This document shows, one piece after another, positions 33,584 to 40,880 of a stretch of DNA of 64,000 nt. The position numbers and the translations under genes are program-made. Position 1 is the first letter of the stretch; each line of letters starts with the position of its first letter. The notes below the pieces were generated by a model that had not been told where the DNA came from, made no database searches, and saw only the letters and a program-made list of their open reading frames with translations. Source of the stretch: Actinomycetota bacterium (lineage in GTDB: Bacteria > Actinomycetota > AC-67); the NCBI GenBank assembly GCA_041658565.1, contig JBAZZY010000009.1, forward strand, positions 24,654 to 88,653, written 5' to 3'.

Positions 33584-34371
33584 CGCGCGCTCTCCGCGAT
33601 CAGTCGTCCGCCGGTTAACCCGAGCACGATCGCGGCGACGACCAACATCACGACCGACAGCAAAACCGCGCCGCCGGGATCGGTCTGCAGCGTCTCGAAC
33701 ACCGCGAGCGGGAGCGTCTGCGTGCGCCCTTGCAAGTTGCCCGCGAAGGTGATGGTGGCACCGAACTCCCCGAGTGCGCGCGCCCACGCGAGCGCGATCC
33801 CTGCGAACAGATGCGGGCGCAGCAGCGGCAGCGTTACGTGTTGAAGGGCGTAAAGGCGAGAGGCCCCGAGAGTGTGCGCGGCCGACTCCAAGCGAGGGTT
33901 CAGCGCGCGCAGTCCGGACTCCAGTGAGAGCACGAGAAACGGCATCGCTACGAAGGCGGCGGCGACGGTGGCCCCGGCCGTTGTGAAGGGGAGTGTGATT
34001 CCGGCGCGCGCCAGCAATCCGCCGAGCAAACCGAAACGCCCGAGGGCTTCGAGCAGTCCGACGCCGGCCACGATCGGGGGCAGCACCATCGGCAGCATCA
34101 CGATCGCGCGCACGGCGGCGCGCGCGCGCAAAGGAGTGCGCGCGAGCATCCACGCAATCGGGAGACCGGCGAGAAGCGAAAGCGCGGTCGCGCCCATGCT
34201 CACCTCGGCCGAGACCAAAAGGGCCGCGCGCGCTGCGGGGCCGGTGAGTTCAGAGGCTGCATCGCTCCAGGGCGCGCGCACGGCGAGCGCCACCAGGGGA
34301 ATCAGCACGAACGCGAGGCCGGGGACCGCCAAGGCTGCCGTTGCTCGCCCGGAACCGTCATTCCGGCGCAA
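33580..34371 (-). CDS. modB: Molybdate ABC transporter permease
   Basis: A 263-residue permease with five to six helices. GLPIAWMLARTP, MLPMVLPPIVAGVGLLEA and the EAA-type loop ESAAHTLGASRLYALQHVTL and ALGEFGATITFAGN are strongly typical of ModB/CysU. It overlaps modA by 14 nt and modC by 4 nt. Confidence 0.92.
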   Translation of the reverse strand: MRRNDGSGRATAALAVPGLAFVLIPLVALAVRAPWSDAASELTGPAARAALLVSAEVSMGATALSLLAGLPIAWMLARTPLRARAAVRAIVMLPMVLPPIVAGVGLLEALGRFGLLGGLLARAGITLPFTTAGATVAAAFVAMPFLVLSLESGLRALNPRLESAAHTLGASRLYALQHVTLPLLRPHLFAGIALAWARALGEFGATITFAGNLQGRTQTLPLAVFETLQTDPGGAVLLSVVMLVVAAIVLGLTGGRLIAESAR

Positions 34372-35116
34372 GGAACCCGGCCTTCGTCAGGATCGAACGT
34401 CCGGGTCCGAGCAGGTACGCGATGAACTCGCGCGCGAGCGCCGACTGCGAGGATCCTGACACGATCGCGACGCTGTACGGCGTGACGAGGTTGACGCGGT
34501 CGGGGATCGGGATGGCCTTCACCGGCGGGACGTCGGACAGACTCGTGTCGGTCGCGTAGACGATGCCGGCGTCGGCTGCGCGCGCAGCGACCTTTTGGAC
34601 GACGGCTTGATCATCGAACTCGTTTGAAACCAAGTTTGCGATGGCCGCGTCGTAGATGCCCGCCCGGCGAAGGGCGGATCGTGCGTAGTCGCCGGAGGGA
34701 ACTCCCTCGGACGCGAGCACCAGACGCACGTTGTCCCAAGCGATGTCTTCGAACTTCGCCAGGCCGAGCGCGTTTTGGACCGGAACGATCACGATCAGGC
34801 GATTGCGAGCGAAGATCGTGCGGTCTTCGATTCCGGGTTTGCTTGCCACGGCATCCATCCATCGCTCGCTTGCCGAAGCGAACACGTCGACCGGGGCCCC
34901 GTTTTGGATTTGCGTGGCGAGGCCGCTCGACGGCCCGAAACTGAACCGGATCGCGGTGCCCGGATGCGTCTGTTCGAACACGGCTCCGGCCTGCGGCAGG
35001 ACGGAAGCCAGCGATGAGGCAGCCAGAACAACGATCTCGCGGCGCGCGCCGGGTATCGAGGAGCATGCGGTCAGGAGCACTGCGGCAAAGAAGGTTGCAG
35101 CGAGCGCGCGCCTCAT
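34358..35116 (-). CDS. modA: Molybdate-binding lipoprotein
   Basis: A 252-residue periplasmic-type binding protein. The signal peptide MRRALAATFFAAVLLTAC ends in a lipobox cysteine. The mature part reads IVVLAASSLASVLPQAG, FSFGPSSGLATQI, APVDVFASASERWMD and GIVYATDTS, all ModA hallmarks for tetrahedral oxyanion binding. ATG 35116 overlaps the regulator stop by 4 nt (ATGA). Confidence 0.92.
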   Translation of the reverse strand: MRRALAATFFAAVLLTACSSIPGARREIVVLAASSLASVLPQAGAVFEQTHPGTAIRFSFGPSSGLATQIQNGAPVDVFASASERWMDAVASKPGIEDRTIFARNRLIVIVPVQNALGLAKFEDIAWDNVRLVLASEGVPSGDYARSALRRAGIYDAAIANLVSNEFDDQAVVQKVAARAADAGIVYATDTSLSDVPPVKAIPIPDRVNLVTPYSVAIVSGSSQSALAREFIAYLLGPGRSILTKAGFLAPE

Positions 35117-35508
35117 ACCGGCAACTCCACGACCACGTTGGTCGCCTTGATTGTCGCAACGGCCTCCATGCCCGGGCGCAGTCGCATTTCGTCCACCGCT
35201 TCGCGTGTCGTGAGCGCGAGGACGCGGTGAGGCCCGGCCATGATCTCGACCGTGGCGACGATCTTGTCGCGCTTGATCGCGGTTATGACGCCGGCGAAGC
35301 GGTTGCGCGCGCTGCCTGCCGCGGTGGCGCGCGGCGCGCGGGTGCGCGATTTCGCAAGCAGACGTGCGACTTCGGGCGCCGGGATCAGGCGCTGTCCGCC
35401 GGTCGTACGCAGCGTGCGGATCTTGCCTGCGCGCTCCCACCTGCGGATGGTCTCGGCGCGCACGCCGAGCAATGCTGCTGCTTCTCCGATGCGGTAGCCG
35501 TCGGCCAT
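35113..35508 (-). CDS. MerR/excisionase-type HTH fused to TOBE (Mop) domain, molybdate regulator
   Basis: A 131-residue regulator. The N-terminal HTH (YRIGEAAALLGVRAETIRRW, then GKIRTLRTTGGQRL) is of the MerR/excisionase winged type. The C-terminal domain (NRFAGVITAIKRDKIVATVE, then VLALTTREAVDEM) is a TOBE/Mop oxyanion-binding domain. The pair is expected to sense molybdate and control modABC, as ModE does with a different HTH. It is the first gene of the operon. A -10 (TATACT) ends 6 nt before the ATG, so the mRNA is probably leaderless. Confidence 0.88.
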   Translation of the reverse strand: MADGYRIGEAAALLGVRAETIRRWERAGKIRTLRTTGGQRLIPAPEVARLLAKSRTRAPRATAAGSARNRFAGVITAIKRDKIVATVEIMAGPHRVLALTTREAVDEMRLRPGMEAVATIKATNVVVELPV

Positions 35509-35514
35509 GAATCC

Positions 35515-35520
35515 AGTATA
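35515..35520 (-). promoter_or_regulatory. -10 element of the mod operon, predicted leaderless
   Basis: TATACT on the reverse strand, with six bases between it and the ATG at 35508; the start site would coincide with the start codon. A partial -35 (GCGACA, 16-bp spacer) lies upstream. Confidence 0.5.
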
Positions 35521-35616
35521 GAGAGTTGTCCCCCGATGTCGCTAGGAAAACCTGGCGAATCGCTTTCGAAACCGTTGCGCGCGACCGGTTCGCGGCTTCC
35601 CACTGTGAGGGGTAAC

Positions 35617-36804
35617 GTGGCGCGCGTGAAGGTTGTCTGCGCTTCGATTTGGGGACCCGGGCACGCGCACCCGATGCTCGCCGTTGCGCGCGCGCTTGCG
35701 GCGCGCGGCCACGAAGTAACGTTTTCTTCGTCGAGCAGCCACGAGGGTGACGCGGCGCGCGCCGGGTGCGCGTTCGTCCAGATGCCCGAATCCGCCGGCA
35801 GCCCGCAGACTGCCCTTCAGCCTTTCGCCGACGCACACGCCATGGCCGTGGTGTTCGAGCCGCTGCTGCGTCGCCTAAAGCCCGATCTGGTGGTGAACGA
35901 CTTGCTGACCCTGGGACCCGGCGTCGCGGCCGAGATGTGCGGCATCCCGTATGCAACGCTGTCTATTCACAGCCTGGCGGTTCCTTCGCGAGAACTGCCG
36001 CCTTTCGGCTGGGGGTATCCACCGTCGCGCGATCCGATTCGTCGCCGCCGTGACGAGTGGCTCAAGCGCCTGAACATCCGCGACCTCGAGCGCGCGCGCG
36101 CCTCCTTCAACGAGGTGCGCGTGAAGCTCGGCCTGGCGCCGACCGACCGCATCGTCGCGCACACCGCCGCCGACCTCGTGCTCGTCGCGACGCTTCCTTC
36201 CCTGGAGATTCCACGCGCCGACTGGCCGGAGAACGCAGTGGTTGTCGGGCCGTGTCTGTGGGACGCTCCCGGCGAGCCGGTTATGCCGCCGCCCGGCGAG
36301 GGACCGCTGGTGCTGGTCGCCACATCGACCGCGCACGACGAAGGCAAAGCTTTGCACGCGGCCGTCGAGGCGGTGCGAAAGCTCGGCGTGCGCGCCATCA
36401 TCACGACCGGGCGCGCGCAGATTCCCGCCAACTTACCGTCGCACATCGTCGCCGTCGAGTTCGCCTCGCACGACGAGGTCATTCCGCAGTGCGACGCAGT
36501 CCTGTGCAACGGCGGCCACGGGATCGTTGCCCGCAGCTTGTCGCTTGGGGTGCCGGTGCTGGTGGTGCCCGGTCACGGCGACCAGCGGGAGAACGGCTAC
36601 CGCGTCGAGCGCGCCGGTGCCGGGCTGCGCGTGATGGGTCATAGCTCGCGCAAGATCGCTCGCGCGCTCGACCGGATACTGCGCGAACCGCGGTTCCGCA
36701 CCGCCGCGCGCCGCTTGCAGGTCGAGGCCGCCGAGTACGACGGCCCCGCGCGCGCGGCGGATCTGCTGGAGGAACTCTTCGCGCGCACCGCCGCGCCCGC
36801 GTAA
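35617..36804 (+). CDS. MGT-like glycosyltransferase (GT1 family)
   Basis: A 395-residue GT-B enzyme related to macrolide and sterol glycosyltransferases. The N-terminus VKVVCASIWGPGHAHPMLAVARALAARGHEV holds the acceptor-side histidine. The C-terminal donor motif is LCNGGHGIVARSLSLGVPVLVVPGHGDQRENG, here split in reading as GGHG-x-x-RSLSLGVP-x-x-x-P-x-x-x-DQ-x-x-N. GTG 35617 is preferred because AGGGG lies 4 nt upstream; GTG 35626 is possible. The acceptor is unknown. A hairpin at 36820-36838 follows. Confidence 0.85.
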   Translation: MARVKVVCASIWGPGHAHPMLAVARALAARGHEVTFSSSSSHEGDAARAGCAFVQMPESAGSPQTALQPFADAHAMAVVFEPLLRRLKPDLVVNDLLTLGPGVAAEMCGIPYATLSIHSLAVPSRELPPFGWGYPPSRDPIRRRRDEWLKRLNIRDLERARASFNEVRVKLGLAPTDRIVAHTAADLVLVATLPSLEIPRADWPENAVVVGPCLWDAPGEPVMPPPGEGPLVLVATSTAHDEGKALHAAVEAVRKLGVRAIITTGRAQIPANLPSHIVAVEFASHDEVIPQCDAVLCNGGHGIVARSLSLGVPVLVVPGHGDQRENGYRVERAGAGLRVMGHSSRKIARALDRILREPRFRTAARRLQVEAAEYDGPARAADLLEELFARTAAPA

Positions 36805-36819
36805 CACCTGGAAGACCCC

Positions 36820-36838
36820 CCGGTCGACTCTCGACCGG
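36820..36838 (+). terminator. Hairpin after the glycosyltransferase gene
   Basis: An 8-bp perfect stem, CCGGTCGA and TCGACCGG, with a CTC loop, 15 nt after the stop. No U-run follows, so it may be a factor-assisted or weak terminator. Confidence 0.5.
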
Positions 36839-36840
36839 CG

Positions 36841-36870
36841 TTGACGGTTCGCGACGCTCGGACGTACAGT
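36841..36870 (+). promoter_or_regulatory. Promoter of the thiolase gene
   Basis: -35 TTGACG (36841-36846), an 18-bp spacer and -10 TACAGT (36865-36870). The -10 runs into the operator palindrome. Confidence 0.6.
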
Positions 36871-36884
36871 TACCGGCGGGTAAC
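36869..36884 (+). promoter_or_regulatory. TetR-like operator upstream of thiolase
   Basis: The palindrome GTTACC-GGCG-GGTAAC overlaps the last bases of the -10 and the predicted start site. TTACC-N4-GGTAA sites of this kind suit TetR-family repressors of fatty-acid catabolism; the cognate regulator is not in the window. Confidence 0.6.
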
Positions 36885-36932
36885 GTAACTTTCGACCGGG
36901 GCCTGCGGCCCGACAATCCACAAGGGGGAACC

Positions 36933-38129
36933 ATGCGTGAAGCTGTCATTGTTGAAGCGGTGAGAACGCCGCTCGGACGCCGCGGTGGGGCGCTGAAGGA
37001 CATCCACCCGGTGGATCTGCTCGGGATGACGCTGAACGAGCTGATCGATCGCACCGGCATCGACGCCGGCCTCGTCGACGACGTCATCGGCGGCTGCGTG
37101 TCGCAGGTCGGCGACCAAGCGTTCAACATCACTCGCAACGCTTGGCTCGCGGCCGGCTTGCCCGAGCACGTCCCGGCCACGACCGTCGACCGTCAGTGTG
37201 GTTCGTCGCAGCAGGCGGCGCATTTCGCGGCGCAGGCGGTCATGTCCGGCGCGAACGACATCGTCGTCGCGTGCGGCGTCGAGAGCATGACGCGCGTCGG
37301 CATGGGCGCTTCGCTGGCCGGCGGGTTTCCCTTCACCGCATCGATGAACGAGCGCTACGACGGCAACCTGGTTCCGCAGGGAATCAGCTCGGAGTTGATC
37401 GCGGCTCGCTGGGGCATCACCCGCGAGGAAGTCGACGCCATTGGGCTGCGCTCGCAGTTGCTCGCGCAGCAGGCGACGAAGGAAGGTCGTTTCACTCGCG
37501 AGATCCTTCCGATCAAGGTCGGCGCCGACGGCGACGCGCGCGTCTTCGACACCGACGAGGGTCTGCGTGAGACCTCGGCCGAGAAGCTTGCGTCGTTGAA
37601 GCCGGCGTTCTACACCGAGGATGCCGCGGCGAAGTTCCCGGAACTCAAGTGGATCACCACGGCTGCGAACTCGTCGCAGATCACCGACGGTTCTGCCGCG
37701 CTGTTGATCATGACGCCCGAGAAGGCTAAGGAACTCGGTCTGAAGCCGCGCGCGCGGTTCCACTCGTTCGCGGTTACAGCCGCCGACCCGGTGCTGATGC
37801 TGACGGCCCCGATCCCGGCGACGCAGAAGGTTCTGGCGCGCGCCGGCTTGAACCTCGGAGACATCGACGTCGTCGAGATCAACGAGGCCTTCGCCACAGT
37901 GCTGGTTGCGTGGAAGAAGGACGTGGGCGCCGACGACGCCTGGTTCGACAAGAACGTTAACCCCAACGGCGGCGCGATCGCGCTGGGACACCCGCTGGGA
38001 GCATCGGGCGCGCGCCTGATGACGACGATGCTGTACGAACTCGAGCGCCGCGGCGCGCGCTACGGCCTGCAGACGATGTGTGAGGGCGGCGGCATGGCCA
38101 ACGCTACGATCATCGAGCGCCTGAGCTAA
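36933..38129 (+). CDS. Acetyl-CoA acetyltransferase/thiolase
   Basis: A 398-residue thiolase catalysing thiolytic cleavage of 3-ketoacyl-CoA or its reverse. The nucleophile lies in VDRQCGSSQQA (Cys90), and the histidine/second cysteine motifs are GGAIALGHPLGASGARL and QTMCEGGGMANA. VEAVRTPLGRRGG is the typical N-terminus. AAGGGGG precedes ATG 36933. It is convergent with a 3-hydroxyacyl-CoA dehydrogenase, which catalyses the preceding beta-oxidation step. Transcription is probably repressed through the palindrome at 36869-36884. Confidence 0.94.
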   Translation: MREAVIVEAVRTPLGRRGGALKDIHPVDLLGMTLNELIDRTGIDAGLVDDVIGGCVSQVGDQAFNITRNAWLAAGLPEHVPATTVDRQCGSSQQAAHFAAQAVMSGANDIVVACGVESMTRVGMGASLAGGFPFTASMNERYDGNLVPQGISSELIAARWGITREEVDAIGLRSQLLAQQATKEGRFTREILPIKVGADGDARVFDTDEGLRETSAEKLASLKPAFYTEDAAAKFPELKWITTAANSSQITDGSAALLIMTPEKAKELGLKPRARFHSFAVTAADPVLMLTAPIPATQKVLARAGLNLGDIDVVEINEAFATVLVAWKKDVGADDAWFDKNVNPNGGAIALGHPLGASGARLMTTMLYELERRGARYGLQTMCEGGGMANATIIERLS

Positions 38130-38141
38130 CGCACCAAACTC

Positions 38142-38171
38142 CGACGGCCGCCGGATATCCGGCGGCCGTCG
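38142..38171. terminator. Bidirectional terminator between convergent genes
   Basis: A 30-bp perfect palindrome: CGACGGCCGCCGGAT and its complement, centred between 38156 and 38157. It lies 12 nt after the thiolase stop and 14 nt after the dehydrogenase stop. There is no U-run on either side. Confidence 0.65.
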
Positions 38172-38185
38172 CGTATTCTGCCGGC

Positions 38186-39037
38186 TTACCGGCCGTAGTC
38201 GTGGAAGCCGCGGCCGGACTTGCGGCCGAGCAGGCCGGCCTCGACCATCCGCGACAGCAGCGGCGGCGGCGCGTACAGCGGCTCCTTGAATTCTTCGAAC
38301 AAACTGCGCGCGACGGCGTGCAGTGTGTCCAGGCCGATCAGATCCGACAGCGCCAAGGGCCCCATCGGGTGGTTGCAGCCCAGGACCATTCCCTGGTCGA
38401 TGTCTTCGAGCGTCGCGAAGCCGCTTTCAAGCATCCGCACCGCGTCGAGCAAGTAGGGGATGAGCAAACGGTTGACCACAAACCCGGCGCGGTCGCGCGC
38501 CATTACGGTCTTTTTGCCGAGGTCGTTCTCGACGAACTCGCGTGCGATCTGCAGAGTCTTGTCGGCAGTCGTGAGCGCCGGGACGATCTCGACGAGCGGC
38601 ATCACAGGGACCGGGTTGAAGAAGTGCAAGCCGAGCACTTGGCCGGCGCGCGAAGTCGCCGACGCCAGTTTCATGATCGGAACCGAGGAAGTGTTCGTCG
38701 CCAGAATCGCATCGCGCGGGGTGACGGAGTCCAGGCTCTCGAAGAGCTTCTTCTTCAGCTCCTCGTCCTCTACGACGGCCTCGATCACCAACTCGACGGA
38801 GTCGAATCCATCCCAGCCCGACGTGTAGGCGATGCGACCGCGGACCGCGGCGTGCTCGTCGTCGGTCATCTTTCCTCGGGAGACCGCGCGCGCCAGGCTG
38901 TGCTCGATTCTGCCGCGCCCGGCCTCCAGCGCCGACTCGCTGATTTCTTTGACTGCGACGTTGAGTCCGGCGCGCGCCAGTACCTCGGCGATCCCGGACC
39001 CCATTAGCCCACACCCGACGACACCGATTCGTTCCAT
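38186..39037 (-). CDS. 3-hydroxybutyryl-CoA (3-hydroxyacyl-CoA) dehydrogenase
   Basis: A 283-residue NAD-dependent dehydrogenase. The Rossmann motif is IGVVGCGLMGSGIAEVLARAG. LATNTSSVPI, GLHFFNPVPVMPLVE (catalytic His) and GFVVNRLLIPYL with the downstream catalytic glutamate region, and GPLALSDLIGLD are all conserved. The length is that of stand-alone HBD enzymes. It probably works with the convergent thiolase in beta-oxidation or in a butyryl/PHB-type pathway. Confidence 0.94.
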   Translation of the reverse strand: MERIGVVGCGLMGSGIAEVLARAGLNVAVKEISESALEAGRGRIEHSLARAVSRGKMTDDEHAAVRGRIAYTSGWDGFDSVELVIEAVVEDEELKKKLFESLDSVTPRDAILATNTSSVPIMKLASATSRAGQVLGLHFFNPVPVMPLVEIVPALTTADKTLQIAREFVENDLGKKTVMARDRAGFVVNRLLIPYLLDAVRMLESGFATLEDIDQGMVLGCNHPMGPLALSDLIGLDTLHAVARSLFEEFKEPLYAPPPLLSRMVEAGLLGRKSGRGFHDYGR

Positions 39038-39199
39038 GGCTTCCTCGCCTCCTGGAGACGCTTGTGGCGTATCTTCTCGACAGAATCTAGGCGGCGCGCG
39101 CGGCCGACACCAAACCCGCGCGCGTGAGAACGGAATCGCCCCTGCGGCACCGCGGCGAAGAGATGATCCGAGGAGAAGAGAGCCGGTAAGCCGACGGCG

Positions 39200-39448
39200 C
39201 TACTCGTCGACGATTCGCTGAGCGCGCTCTTTCAGGGCCTTGAAGTCCCGGCGAGGGCCGTTGTCCGGCAGCAGGCCGTCGGTCTTGGAGAACCCCCACC
39301 CCACGAGCGAGATGTGAACTCGCCCGCTCCAAACCCGCTTGAGCGGGGCCCCGCAAGCGCTGCACGACTCGGGGTGCGGGTCGCTGAAGGCCAGCGTGTG
39401 CTCCTCGTGTTCGTCGCAGCCGGTGCACTTGAATTCGTAGATCGGCAC
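39200..39448 (-). CDS. FmdB-family zinc ribbon protein
   Basis: An 82-residue protein starting MPIYEFKCTGCDEHEEHTLA with a CxxC pair (C8, C11) and a second pair (CSACGAPLKR), the FmdB/CxxC_CxxC_SSSS zinc-ribbon signature. Family members were first noted beside formamidase and may regulate transcription; the role here is unknown. It lies between the dehydrogenase and csoR in the same direction. Confidence 0.88.
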   Translation of the reverse strand: MPIYEFKCTGCDEHEEHTLAFSDPHPESCSACGAPLKRVWSGRVHISLVGWGFSKTDGLLPDNGPRRDFKALKERAQRIVDE

Positions 39449-39496
39449 TTCTCCACACCTCTGTCCACAGACTGGGGAAAGACTACAGCGTTGTAA

Positions 39497-39775
39497 TTAC
39501 GTCTTGAGAAACCGTTCCACGACCCCGACCAACTCGGCGACCTTGGCGTCCTCCTCCGGGGTGTCCACCGCGTCTCGCACGCAGCCGCGGATGTGGTCGG
39601 ACAACAGGTGCAGACCAACCTTCTCCAAGGCGCCCGTGGCTGCGTTGATCTGAGTCAGGATGTCGACGCAGTAGTTGTCTTCTTCGACCATGCGTGCCAC
39701 GCCGCGAATCTGCCCCTCGATCTTGCGCAGGCGCGACAGGAGCTGCTCTTTGCTCTCTCCGTACAAGTAAACCAC
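39497..39775 (-). CDS. csoR: CsoR copper-sensing repressor
   Basis: A 92-residue all-helical DUF156 regulator. The Cu(I) ligands C36, H61 and C65 (YCVDILTQI and LLSDHIRGC) have the numbering of mycobacterial CsoR, and RLRKIEGQIRGV is the DNA-binding helix. The start is GTG 39775. A TATAAT -10 on the reverse strand ends 6 nt before it, so the transcript is likely leaderless. The operator lies just upstream, so it should autoregulate. No copper exporter gene is adjacent. Confidence 0.93.
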   Translation of the reverse strand: MVYLYGESKEQLLSRLRKIEGQIRGVARMVEEDNYCVDILTQINAATGALEKVGLHLLSDHIRGCVRDAVDTPEEDAKVAELVGVVERFLKT

Positions 39776-39781
39776 GGCTTG

Positions 39782-39801
39782 ATTATACCCCGTGGGGGTA
39801 T
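39782..39801 (-). promoter_or_regulatory. csoR promoter and CsoR operator
   Basis: Palindrome ATACCCC-GTG-GGGGTAT (39785-39801) matches the GC-rich CsoR box with ATAC/GTAT ends. It overlaps a consensus -10, TATAAT (39787-39782 on the reverse strand), and would occlude the spacer when bound. The -35 is poor. Confidence 0.75.
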
Positions 39802-39826
39802 GACTCCGACACTCGGGATGCCGCGC

Positions 39827-40057
39827 TTATCGCCAGAACACGCCGGTGAAGAAGCCGCCGGCGATGAAGGTGAACCCGGACAGCAGCCCCCACAGCGGCG
39901 AGCCTCCCGGCAGCAGGCCGAGGTAGTACAGCACGAGATCGAGCACTCCGACGCCGAGGAGCCCGAGCATGAGCCATGGGACCCATACCGGAGACGGCTT
40001 GGGCTTGGGTTTTGGCGGCGCCTTGTAGCGCACGCGCTTGGATTTGGAAACAGGCAT
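39827..40057 (-). CDS. crgA: Cell division protein CrgA
   Basis: A 76-residue two-helix membrane protein, an actinobacterial divisome scaffold. MPVSKSKRVRYKAPPKPKP is the basic cytoplasmic start, followed by SPVWVPWLMLGLLGVGVLDL, an extracytoplasmic LPGGSPLW and a second helix ending in FFTGVFWR; the terminal WR is a family mark. It is divergent from DUF881, as in mycobacteria. The -10 TACTAT ends 7 nt before the ATG, suggesting a leaderless mRNA. Confidence 0.93.
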   Translation of the reverse strand: MPVSKSKRVRYKAPPKPKPKPSPVWVPWLMLGLLGVGVLDLVLYYLGLLPGGSPLWGLLSGFTFIAGGFFTGVFWR

Positions 40058-40063
40058 GCGCGC

Positions 40064-40070
40064 TATAGTA
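40064..40070. promoter_or_regulatory. Symmetric divergent -10 for crgA and DUF881 genes
   Basis: TATAGT (40064-40069) reads rightward for the DUF881 gene, and TACTAT (40070-40065) reads leftward for crgA. The two hexamers overlap by five bases. Confidence 0.5.
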
Positions 40071-40097
40071 CCCGCACCTCAACCGGCGGACAGAACC

Positions 40098-40817
40098 GTG
40101 CGGCAACGATCCTTCCCTGGTCTCCGATTCGTGCCCCATCTAGCCCTTGCCCTGCTGGGCTTCACGATTGTGCTTGCCGTGCGCAGCGCGCCGCCCGGCC
40201 CCCGCGTCGCCCGCCTGTCAACGCTGGTCGATCTGATCGCGCGCGAGGACGCCCGCTCCCACCGTTTGCGCGATCAACTGGAGGCGCTTCAGCGTGATTG
40301 GGAGACGCTGCAGGTCCACATGGGCGCGCGCGAGGAGCGTCTGACCGTCATCGAGCGGCAGATCGAGATGCTCGGCCGGGTCGTCGGCTTGTCCGCCGCG
40401 GACGGGACCGGAGTGTTGATCGAGATGCGCGACTCGACGCTGCGAACCTCCCCGTCCGGGGACCTCAACGACCTAGTGATCCACGAGCAGGACCTTCAAG
40501 CGGTGGTCAACGCCTTGTGGAGCGCCGGCGCCGAGGCCATATCGATCAACGGCGAGCGTCTTACGTCGGTCAGCGCGGTGCGCTGCGTCGGCAACACTCT
40601 GCTGCTGCACGGGTCGGTCTACTCGCCGCCGTATCGCATTTCGGCGATCGGGGATCCCCCAAGCCTCATCGCCGGGCTCGACGCGGATTCGCTCGTGCGT
40701 CGCTTTCGCATCTTTGTTGAGGACTACCGACTCGGGTTCGATGTGCGCGCCCAGAGTCGTGTTTCGGTGCCGGCGTACACCGGCGTTGTCTCGACGGATC
40801 TTGCCAAACTGTCCTAG
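40098..40817 (+). CDS. DUF881 family membrane protein
   Basis: A 239-residue protein. One N-terminal helix (VPHLALALLGFTIVLAVRS) is followed by a coiled coil (about residues 45-95: LVDLIAREDARSHRLRDQLE and on). The conserved DUF881 domain has GTGVLIEMRDS, DLQAVVNALWSAGAEAISIN and GNTLLLHGSVYSPPYRISAIG. Its place between crgA and trpG is the one known in mycobacteria, where the gene belongs to the division neighbourhood. I choose GTG 40098 because the predicted start site is near 40076; ATG 40056 would lie upstream of it. Confidence 0.85.
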   Translation: MRQRSFPGLRFVPHLALALLGFTIVLAVRSAPPGPRVARLSTLVDLIAREDARSHRLRDQLEALQRDWETLQVHMGAREERLTVIERQIEMLGRVVGLSAADGTGVLIEMRDSTLRTSPSGDLNDLVIHEQDLQAVVNALWSAGAEAISINGERLTSVSAVRCVGNTLLLHGSVYSPPYRISAIGDPPSLIAGLDADSLVRRFRIFVEDYRLGFDVRAQSRVSVPAYTGVVSTDLAKLS

Positions 40818-40880
40818 AAGTTTGTCGAGGGGGGTCCGAGTGGGCGAGAATCGGGCGGACGGCAACGAAGGGGGATGTGC

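Noticed and set aside
34358..35956. Long open frames overlapping recognised genes (for example 34358-35956, 28589-30550, 32495-34153 on the reverse strand) as fusion proteins
   Set aside because: High GC keeps frames open; only the downstream part matches a family, and start codons overlapping the upstream stop explain the true gene limits.
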